Shown piece by piece: positions 57,323-64,000 of a stretch of 64,000 bases of DNA. The notes beneath the pieces were generated by a model. It saw only the letters and a program-made list of their open reading frames with translations. It was not told the origin of the DNA and ran no database searches. The position numbers and the translations under genes were made by a program. The first letter of the stretch is position 1, and each line of letters begins with the position of its first letter. Source of the stretch: Dictyobacter alpinus (GTDB lineage: Bacteria > Chloroflexota > Ktedonobacteria > Ktedonobacterales > Ktedonobacteraceae); assembly GCF_003967575.1 (NCBI RefSeq), contig NZ_BIFT01000001.1, forward strand, positions 62,001 through 126,000, read 5' to 3'.

Positions 57323-58204
57323 TCAGACTTCTACTGGGAGATCCTGATGGATTCCCCATTCATTCCAGGAGCCATCATAGTTGGTTAACTGTGGATATCC
57401 TAGCATGGCCAGGCTAAACAGTACAGTAGTCGCCGCTACACCACCATTACAATAGGCGACGATACGGTTGTCCGGCACTACATTAGCCTCTGCGAAAATA
57501 TGCTGCAATTCCTCATTCGAACGGAACGTTCCGTCCTCGGGATTAATAAGCATCTCACGCGGCAGGCTTAAGGCACCAGGAATATGCCCTCGACGACCTT
57601 CGCCACGTACAACAGCACCGGTATACTGACCACTGTCACGTGCATCTACCAGTGTGACTCCGCTCTGCTTGATCATTTTTAACACGTCTTCGGCCGTGGC
57701 ACGCAGTTGTGGCTGTTCTTCAGGCGTAAAAGTGGCACGTGGATAGTTCGGCTTTATATGGTCTACAGGCCTTCCCTCACGTTTCCACTTTGCAAAGCCT
57801 CCATTTAAAATTACCACACGTGTATGTCCATAATAATGTAATGCCCACCATAAACGCGTTGCAAATTGTGAAGCGGGATGGGTATCGTAGGCAACTACCA
57901 GATGTTGGTCACCGATGCCAGCTTTTGCCATGGCCTCCGCAAACTTTTTAGCCGGCGCCAGTTGCGCTTCAACTGGATCATCCTGGTCTACAATATCCTG
58001 GGTCCAGTCAAGATAGATAGCACCAGGAATATGCTCCTGCGCATATTCCTCTGGTGCTCCAACATATACAGCCTCTTGCTGCCCATCTTTGACTACTGTG
58101 CGCACATAACCACGCATATCAACGACACGGATGGCTGGATCAAAAAGATTTTCTTCAAGCCATGAACTGTCCGCCAGATATTGAGCACGAGGCTCTTGTT
58201 CCAT
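57323..58204 (-). CDS. Two-domain rhodanese sulfurtransferase (SseA-like)
   Basis: The 293-residue protein has two rhodanese domains: an inactive N-terminal one (VVDMRGYV, EEYAQEHIPGAIYLD) and an active C-terminal one (LVDARDSGQY, GHIPGALSLP, catalytic Cys in YCNGGVAAT). It transfers sulfur from thiosulfate or 3-mercaptopyruvate to cyanide or thiol acceptors. The active-site loop CNGGVAAT is closer to thiosulfate than to mercaptopyruvate enzymes, which is not decisive. ATG at 58204. Confidence 0.9.
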   Translation of the reverse strand: MEQEPRAQYLADSSWLEENLFDPAIRVVDMRGYVRTVVKDGQQEAVYVGAPEEYAQEHIPGAIYLDWTQDIVDQDDPVEAQLAPAKKFAEAMAKAGIGDQHLVVAYDTHPASQFATRLWWALHYYGHTRVVILNGGFAKWKREGRPVDHIKPNYPRATFTPEEQPQLRATAEDVLKMIKQSGVTLVDARDSGQYTGAVVRGEGRRGHIPGALSLPREMLINPEDGTFRSNEELQHIFAEANVVPDNRIVAYCNGGVAATTVLFSLAMLGYPQLTNYDGSWNEWGIHQDLPVEV

Positions 58205-58327
58205 AATAGTTTTTCCTCTCTAGTGCAGGATCCCTAAAGTGGATCGTGAATGCATGCTCACCACGTCCCTCTCACCCTTCCTGCTTACATTGTACATGCG
58301 TTTCACCAGAATCTGGTACAACAGACA

Positions 58328-58867
58328 CTAGGCAAACAACCCGGCTGCATCAGGATTATCGGTACTCACAAAATGTGCCGGAGATCCCAGGACGGTCATT
58401 GGTTTGACATCTAGAATGCGCATTGATGAATTAGGTGTTTGTGTGGTGACATAGCGTTGTACCACCATTCCCAGTGGCCTCGCCAATACAAGTGCGGCGG
58501 TTGAGGCAAGAATGACATTGTTTGCGGTACTGTAAGGACGGCGCAGTTTAGCCACAGCCATCGAGGAAAGGCCGGTTAACAGGCCAGAGACAGCCAGGTT
58601 TGTTCCGCAACGCTCATGCACTGCCAGTTCTGGCTGCGTGGTCCTTAATAGCTGTAAGGCTTCCTGGGCCGCTGGCAGAATAGCTTCAGTCGGTAAATCG
58701 CCAAAGACAAAAAAACCGGCTGCGAAGGAGATACCCGAGAAACGAACTTCTGGGAATTTTCGGGAGAGTAGGACGATAGTAGCATGCTCTAGTGCATGAT
58801 TCTGTTTTACAGCACCTCCCAGGAGCATTTGTTGTGCAACCTGGACAACGGGATTAATAGAACTCAT
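58328..58867 (-). CDS. DUF6391 family protein
   Basis: The 179-residue protein contains NHALEHATIVLLSRKFPEVR, the pattern typical of DUF6391 proteins of Chloroflexota and cyanobacteria, plus two hydrophobic segments (GISFAAGFFVFG and AVSGLLTGLSSMAVA) and a third (NNVILASTAALVLARPLG). The His-Glu-His in HALEHAT is suggestive of metal binding, but the function is unknown. ATG at 58867 follows AAAGGT; the upstream 16 codons are unsupported. Confidence 0.6.
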   Translation of the reverse strand: MSSINPVVQVAQQMLLGGAVKQNHALEHATIVLLSRKFPEVRFSGISFAAGFFVFGDLPTEAILPAAQEALQLLRTTQPELAVHERCGTNLAVSGLLTGLSSMAVAKLRRPYSTANNVILASTAALVLARPLGMVVQRYVTTQTPNSSMRILDVKPMTVLGSPAHFVSTDNPDAAGLFA

Positions 58868-58958
58868 ACCTTTTATCCTTCCATAGGAGCAGGTGGCATT
58901 GAACAATAAGAACAATTTGTCCTCTTATTACCTCCTGCTTGCTTCCGTATCAGGATCA

Positions 58959-60410
58959 CTAAGGACCATACGTTATATTGAATACGACTATCTCGTCCCC
59001 AAAGTTGATGGTATCTCCATCATTGAGCATAACCGCCTGGAAAATTCGTACACTATTGACCAGGGTTCCATTAGAACTTCCCACGTCATCTAGATACCAA
59101 TGCCCATCACTAAACCAGAGACGTGCATGTCGACGTGAGACGGAACGGCCAGGAATAATCATGTCATTGCCATTGGTTCGTCCAATGGTGGTCACATCTT
59201 GATGGAAGCGATAAGACCGTCCCTGTAGGCCCGATTGACCCGTCTGCAATGTTAAACGTGCTAATACGGGACGTCCATTGACGAGATAGGTATCTTTGCT
59301 GGCTCGACCGTTAGCAAGCTCATCTCCACAAGTCGTACAAAAGAGACGCGAGTCTGGATTAACGGTACCGCAGCGGAAACAGGCAACTGTATGGGCAGCT
59401 CCGGACGGTACCCCTCCCAGTGAGCCGCTACGCCCTTGATTTACATCCCCAAGGGAAGTACCTGATGCCCCACCGTTAAAGCCACTATTTCCTGCCTGTG
59501 AGATCGGTGGGACACGATACATGCGTGGCATAGATAAATTAGAGGCCGCCAGAGCACCAGTCAGGGCTTCAATTAATTGGTCAGCTGACTGATAACGGTC
59601 ACTCGCCTGCTTGGCGGTCATTTTTTGTACCACTTGAATAATAGGATTAGGAACACCTTCAGCTACCATCAGGTCAATAGGTAATGGCTCGTTCATATGC
59701 TTGACTGTAATAGTCAATGGACTATCCGCAATATATGGGACACGTCCTGTCAGGCAATGAAATAATACAATACCAAGCGAGTAGATATCACTCCGACGAT
59801 CTACCTTTTGACCCATACCCTGCTCCGGTGACATGTATTGCGGTGTGCCAATTCCTGTGCCAACACGCGTTAAGCTGGTCGCTTCTTCAAGAATTTTAGC
59901 AATACCAAAATCCGAGAGTAAAAGATGCCCATCACGACGCAATAACATATTAGCTGGCTTAACATCACGATGGATAATGTTGTTACGATGAGCACAATCC
60001 AAACCTTCGGCCCCTTGAATGATAAAATCAACGGCTTCTGGAACTGGTAGGGCCTGTTTTAAACGATCTTTGAGCGTGCCTCCATCAACATATTCCATGA
60101 CGATATATGTTATATTATCCTGCTCACCAAAATCATGTATTTGCACGATATTGGGATGCGCAAGTTTCGCGACAGAACGAGCTTCCTGGACAAAGCGTTT
60201 GACGAAAATAGGATCACGCGCGTGATAGGCAGGCAAAACTTTGACTGCCACATAACGATCAAGGGTTGGCTGATATGCTTTGAAGACCGTCGCCATACCA
60301 CCAGTACCAATGCGTTCGACAATACGAAACTGGCCCAACGATTTTCCGATGAGTGAGCCCATATCGCCACTGTTCGCTGCTTGTTGAGGATAGTTATTTC
60401 CTGGTTGCAT
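58959..60410 (-). CDS. Ser/Thr protein kinase with zinc ribbon and FHA domain
   Basis: The 483-residue protein has an intact kinase domain (about 22-300: RIGTGGMATVF, K57, HRDVKPAN at 147-154, DFG at 167-169, YMSPEQG), a Gly/Ser-rich linker, a double-CxxC zinc ribbon (CFRCGTVNPDSRLFCTTCG) and a C-terminal FHA domain with TIGRTNGNDMII, SVSRRHARLWF and SSNGTLVN. It lacks a membrane segment, so it is a soluble kinase that can dock on phosphothreonine. The ATG at 60410 has AGGG nearby; the frame extends 38 codons upstream without support. It is a plausible partner of the pseudokinase-FHA protein. Confidence 0.87.
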   Translation of the reverse strand: MQPGNNYPQQAANSGDMGSLIGKSLGQFRIVERIGTGGMATVFKAYQPTLDRYVAVKVLPAYHARDPIFVKRFVQEARSVAKLAHPNIVQIHDFGEQDNITYIVMEYVDGGTLKDRLKQALPVPEAVDFIIQGAEGLDCAHRNNIIHRDVKPANMLLRRDGHLLLSDFGIAKILEEATSLTRVGTGIGTPQYMSPEQGMGQKVDRRSDIYSLGIVLFHCLTGRVPYIADSPLTITVKHMNEPLPIDLMVAEGVPNPIIQVVQKMTAKQASDRYQSADQLIEALTGALAASNLSMPRMYRVPPISQAGNSGFNGGASGTSLGDVNQGRSGSLGGVPSGAAHTVACFRCGTVNPDSRLFCTTCGDELANGRASKDTYLVNGRPVLARLTLQTGQSGLQGRSYRFHQDVTTIGRTNGNDMIIPGRSVSRRHARLWFSDGHWYLDDVGSSNGTLVNSVRIFQAVMLNDGDTINFGDEIVVFNITYGP

Positions 60411-60752
60411 AACCCTGACGACTCCCTCTATTCCTACCTTGTGATCTATAACATTACCAGCGTATCCACTGTAAGCAATATATCTTCCATGACTCATTCC
60501 ATGCTTTTTTGCGTCGCTTGTCAAGTAGGATGGTCAAGATGGTTGCTATCCGGAACATTTATGTCCGGTTGCCTTTTAACACTGGCTTACTCGTGTGTAT
60601 CCTGAAGAATGAAAGATAAACTTTAGCCCTGCCGGCTTGCAGAAAGTTTTTTGGATCAGTCTGCAAGCCAGATCAGTCGTACGTTATTTCTTCTCTATCT
60701 TCCTGATTATACAGGTATAAACGCGACATGTCGAGAGAAATAAAAGATACGT
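60411..60752. other. Gene-free interval between sucB and the FHA kinase
   Basis: A hairpin GGCTTGCAG/CTGCAAGCC (60634-60669) lies about 85 nt beyond the sucB stop and may end the sucAB transcript. Nothing else is recognised; the kinase promoter should be here on the minus strand. Confidence 0.4.
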
Positions 60753-62072
60753 TTACCCTTCGAGAAGGAGGGACTCTGGATCTTCGGCCAATTCTTTGAT
60801 AGTGGCGAGAAAACGCACAGCTTCACTACCATCTACGATGCGATGGTCGTAAGAGAGTGCGACATACATCATCGGTCGAATGACAACCTGACCATTGAGG
60901 GCAATGGGACGTTGTTCGATTTTGTGCATGCCAAGAATACCTACCTGGGGTGCATTTAAAATGGGTGTTGAGAGCAAAGAACCGAAAATACCACCGTTGG
61001 TGATGGTAAATGTTCCTCCTTGCAGGTCAGCCAGGGAAAGTGTATTAGCACGCGCTTTTTTAGCCAGTTCGGCAATCTCACGCTCAATCTGCGCAAATCC
61101 CTTACGATCTGCATCTCGCACGACTGGTACCACTAATCCCTCATCGGTCGAGACGGCGATACTGATGTCGTAGTAGTGCTTGAGCAAAATATCGGTGCCT
61201 TGAATTTCGGCGTTCAAACGTGGATAGGCTTTCAGGGCTCCAACCGCGGCTTTCGTAAAGAAAGACATAAAGCCAAGGGAAACATTATGCTTTTCTTTAA
61301 ATGCATCTTTACGCCGATTACGAACATCCATAATCGCGCTCATGTCGATTTCGTTGAAGGTGGTCAACATGGCGGCTGTGTGCTGAGCTTCAACCAGACG
61401 CTGGGCGATGGTCTGACGCCGGCGTGACATGCGGATGCGCTCGACACGTCCATTACTCTCATCTGCTGACGGCTGACTACCAGCTTGAACTGCTGCTGGG
61501 GCCGCCTTCTGTGGCGCAGGCTGGGCTGCCGCACTGACAGGATCAACACCGGTCTCAGCAGGCGCTGTTGGCTGCGTGCTTTGCTCCAGATAGGTAATCA
61601 CATCTTCTTTGGTTACACGTCCATGAGGACTACTTCCACGTACTTGTGAGATGTCCACGTGATGCTCTGCCGCGATCCGACGTGCCAGCGGCGAAGGTGG
61701 ACGCTGCGTATCCGAAAATGCTGCGGTCGCTCCATTTCCCGTGTTCGTTGGACTTGTCTCACGCGGGTTGGATGGCGAAGCTTCGGTCGCAACTGCTTGT
61801 GGAGCCGATCCATTAGTGGCTGAAGCGCTTGCAGTTCCTTCGCCGATAATGCAAATAGCCTCCCCTACTCCTACCACATCCCCCACCTGCTTTAATACTT
61901 TTTGAAGGACGCCATCCTGGTCAGCGTTCACTTCAACATTAACTTTATCAGTCTCGAGTTCTGCGAGGGTGTCACCGCGTTTGACGGCGTCACCCTCTTT
62001 TTTTAACCAGGATGCGATGGTTGCATCAACTATAGATTCTCCCAGTTCAGGGACATGAACTTCAACGGACAT
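60753..62072 (-). CDS. sucB: 2-oxoglutarate dehydrogenase E2, dihydrolipoyl succinyltransferase
   Basis: The 439-residue protein has an N-terminal lipoyl domain (LAELETDKVNVEV, lipoyl Lys K43), an Ala/Pro/Ser-rich linker, an E1/E3-binding domain (PSPLARRIAAEHHVDISQV), a second linker and the acyltransferase core ending in SYDHRIVDGSEAVRFL (catalytic H410 and D414). It transfers the succinyl group to CoA in the TCA cycle. Its ATG lies inside the end of sucA (11-nt overlap), so the two are translationally coupled. No E3 (lpd) gene follows. Confidence 0.93.
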   Translation of the reverse strand: MSVEVHVPELGESIVDATIASWLKKEGDAVKRGDTLAELETDKVNVEVNADQDGVLQKVLKQVGDVVGVGEAICIIGEGTASASATNGSAPQAVATEASPSNPRETSPTNTGNGATAAFSDTQRPPSPLARRIAAEHHVDISQVRGSSPHGRVTKEDVITYLEQSTQPTAPAETGVDPVSAAAQPAPQKAAPAAVQAGSQPSADESNGRVERIRMSRRRQTIAQRLVEAQHTAAMLTTFNEIDMSAIMDVRNRRKDAFKEKHNVSLGFMSFFTKAAVGALKAYPRLNAEIQGTDILLKHYYDISIAVSTDEGLVVPVVRDADRKGFAQIEREIAELAKKARANTLSLADLQGGTFTITNGGIFGSLLSTPILNAPQVGILGMHKIEQRPIALNGQVVIRPMMYVALSYDHRIVDGSEAVRFLATIKELAEDPESLLLEG

Positions 62073-64000
62073 AGTTTCCTCCGGGCTGTTTCAGCGACAA
62101 ACTGGAGGCTTCGGTGATGATTTTTTCTTGCTCTGCTATATAGAGATCCCAGAAGCCCGCCGCTGGACTTGATCGTTCGGGACGAGAGATGACATCTACC
62201 GTTATAGAACGGTTGACGATTTCCGCTAAACGTGGGGCCATATAACTCCACGCTCCCATGTTCTTTGGTTCCTCTTGTACCCATATTATCTCACGCGCTT
62301 GTGGATAATTCTCCAGGACTTTTTTGATTTCTTCGCCAGGGAAAGGATAAAGCATTTCTACCCTTACAATGGCGATATCATCATTATGGTCATGATTGGC
62401 GCGTGCAAGCAAGTCTATGGCTATTTTTCCTGTACAGAGAACCACACGACGAATACTGTTTGGATGCTGACGTGCCTGCTGATCATTGATGACTGACTGG
62501 AACGTGCCTTTGGCAAGATCTTCTAGCCTGGATGCCGATTGCGGATTGCGCAAGAGTGCTTTGGGCGTCATGATCACAAGTGGTCGCGGATAGGCCTTAA
62601 GATTGTGTGCTTGCAATCGCAAGAGATGATAATATTGGGCTGCGGTTGAGCAGTTAGCCACGCGCCAGTTGTCCTGCGCGGCCAGTTGCAGATAACGCTC
62701 TAAACGCGCACTTGAGTGCTCAGGCCCCTGTCCTTCATAACCATGCGGCAAAAGCATAACAACGGATGAGTCCTGTTTCCATTTCGCGCGGCCCGAGGCA
62801 ATAAATTGATCAATGATAACCTGGGCAACGTTGGAAAAATCGCCAAACTGGGCTTCCCACACTACCAATGTGTTTGGAGCATGAACACTATAACCATACT
62901 CGAAACCTAGTGCTCCAACTTCACTTAATGGGCTATTATAAATGGAAAATGAGGCCTGCGAATCCATTAAATGTTGTAGGGGAATATAAGTATCGTCGTT
63001 ATCTTCACTGTGCAAAACTGCATTACGATGACTAAAGGTGCCTCTCTCAACATCCTGGCCGGTCAGACGAATAGCGGTACCCTCTGCCAGGATCGAGGCG
63101 AAGGCCAAGGCTTCTGCCTGCCCCCAATCAATGCCACCATCAGGTCCAAATGTGGTTCCTCGGCGTTGGAGAATACGTGCTAATTTAGTATTAATTGATA
63201 AACTCTTTGGCCAACTCAATAATTCTTCATTGTAGGATGTTAATTGCTCGCCAGAGAGATTAGCCGCAGGCTCAAGAGTTGGCCGTACACGTTTGCGTAA
63301 ACGATTTTTCTGCTCTTGTAGATTATAAACTCCCTCGTCGGCTTCACGTTTGGCTCGTTCCAGTTCGGCGATGGCATCCTTATTAATTTTTTCAGCTTCA
63401 CCTGGCTCAATGAGTTTCCGCTGCTCCAATAACTGAGCATACAGTTCACGTACCTTCGGATGATTGCGAATCTTTGCATACATCTGTGGCTGCGTAAAAG
63501 CTGGTTCGTCACCTTCGTTATGACCCCAACGCCGATATCCAACCAGGTCGATAACTACATCTTTGTGAAATTGATCTCGATATGCATGGGCTATACGCAC
63601 TGCGGTTAAACAGGCGAAAGGATCATCTGCATTAACATGAATGATTGGTATACTAAAGCCTTTTGCCAGATCACTTGCAAAAGGTGTTGAGCGACTATCT
63701 TCAGGATCTGTAGTAAAGCCTAACTGATTATTAGCGATAATATGAATCGTTCCACCAACCCAGTACCCACGTAAATGCCATAGGTTCATGGTTTCCGCTA
63801 CGACACCCTCGCCTGGAAAGGCGGCATCACCATGAATGAGGATAGGGAGGGTTTTATCAACATCTTGAAGGGGAGCACCCGCGACCGTGCGAATCTCTTG
63901 TGAGGCACGTGCCATCCCTCCAATAACTGGATTAACAAATTCAAGGTGGCTGGGATTTGGCGATAAGATAACTTTAAGGTCTATCGCGGCCCCTTCTCCA
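62062..64000 (-). CDS. sucA: 2-oxoglutarate dehydrogenase E1, 3' part (cut by window edge)
   Basis: The minus-strand frame is open from base 64000, so the start of the gene is outside; about 645 C-terminal residues are visible. LSPNPSHLEFVNPVIGG, HGDAAFPGEGVV, TIHIIANNQLGFTT, VIDLVGYRRWGHNEGDEPAF and LLPHGYEGQGPEHSSAR are hallmark E1o motifs for thiamine-diphosphate binding and the Tpp core. It decarboxylates 2-oxoglutarate and loads succinyl onto the SucB lipoyl arm. The ATG at 63915 is internal, not a start. Confidence 0.95.
   Translation of the reverse strand, partial: GEGAAIDLKVILSPNPSHLEFVNPVIGGMARASQEIRTVAGAPLQDVDKTLPILIHGDAAFPGEGVVAETMNLWHLRGYWVGGTIHIIANNQLGFTTDPEDSRSTPFASDLAKGFSIPIIHVNADDPFACLTAVRIAHAYRDQFHKDVVIDLVGYRRWGHNEGDEPAFTQPQMYAKIRNHPKVRELYAQLLEQRKLIEPGEAEKINKDAIAELERAKREADEGVYNLQEQKNRLRKRVRPTLEPAANLSGEQLTSYNEELLSWPKSLSINTKLARILQRRGTTFGPDGGIDWGQAEALAFASILAEGTAIRLTGQDVERGTFSHRNAVLHSEDNDDTYIPLQHLMDSQASFSIYNSPLSEVGALGFEYGYSVHAPNTLVVWEAQFGDFSNVAQVIIDQFIASGRAKWKQDSSVVMLLPHGYEGQGPEHSSARLERYLQLAAQDNWRVANCSTAAQYYHLLRLQAHNLKAYPRPLVIMTPKALLRNPQSASRLEDLAKGTFQSVINDQQARQHPNSIRRVVLCTGKIAIDLLARANHDHNDDIAIVRVEMLYPFPGEEIKKVLENYPQAREIIWVQEEPKNMGAWSYMAPRLAEIVNRSITVDVISRPERSSPAAGFWDLYIAEQEKIITEASSLSLKQPGGNYVR

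Overview
The window looks like a chromosomal segment of a Chloroflexota bacterium, most plausibly class Ktedonobacteria. This is an inference from gene content: several Hanks-type kinases joined to zinc-ribbon, FHA or extracellular modules, large polyprenyl-linked glycosyltransferases, an RpoD-like sigma factor with an acidic N-terminus, a DUF6391 protein, and Gram-positive-like AGGAGG ribosome sites. No search was run. No phage, transposase, CRISPR array or tRNA was found by eye.

Layout. (1) 1-6640, minus strand: an exopolysaccharide operon transcribed right to left, with priming glycosyl-phosphate transferase, Wzz/BY-kinase fusion, Wzy-type polymerase/ligase, Wzx-type flippase, then a glycosyltransferase cut by the left edge. 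(2) 6841-8771: DUF2171-like protein and a sigma-70 factor with its terminator. (3) 8830-14892: a roughly 400-nt probably structured leader, then a GT39-like glycosyltransferase, two tandem GT76/PIG-V-like paralogues and a convergent GT87-like protein. (4) 15160-17703: DedA protein and a pseudokinase-FHA protein. (5) 17871-20635: unknown gene-galT-galK operon. (6) 20974-30838: housekeeping and surface genes on the plus strand (methyltransferase, mutY, PIG-L deacetylase, receptor-like kinase, folK, rsfS, lamin-tail surface protein, unusual GH4-like protein). (7) 31074-36865: glycolate oxidase operon glcD-glcE-(rRNA 2'-O-methyltransferase)-glcF. (8) 36881-42430, minus strand: a 16S-23S rRNA operon with two strong promoters, boxA-like motifs and a 23S processing stem, but no spacer tRNA and no adjacent 5S gene. 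(9) 42549-53955: tyrA, a secreted asparagine-repeat protein, a peptidase-like protein, an Era-like GTPase, nth, a GNAT protein, a lipid kinase, an amidohydrolase, a ComM/YifB ATPase and an HDAC-family deacetylase. (10) 54481-64000: two zinc-ribbon kinases, an APH-fold protein, rhodanese sulfurtransferase, DUF6391 protein, and sucA-sucB running off the right edge.

Themes. Cell-surface and glycan biology dominates the left 30 kb. Ser/Thr signalling recurs as four differently built kinase proteins, one of which lacks its catalytic aspartate. Convergent gene ends are often closed by very long, perfect inverted repeats. The features that stand out most are the structured leader at 8936-9155, the Asn-repeat secreted protein at 43804, the GH4-like protein without its metal ligands, the nested inverted-repeat element at 47059-47228, and a short repeat shared by two distant intergenic regions. 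All calls come from reading the sequence and translations. Family assignments are recognition of motifs, and start codons were chosen from visible ribosome sites.
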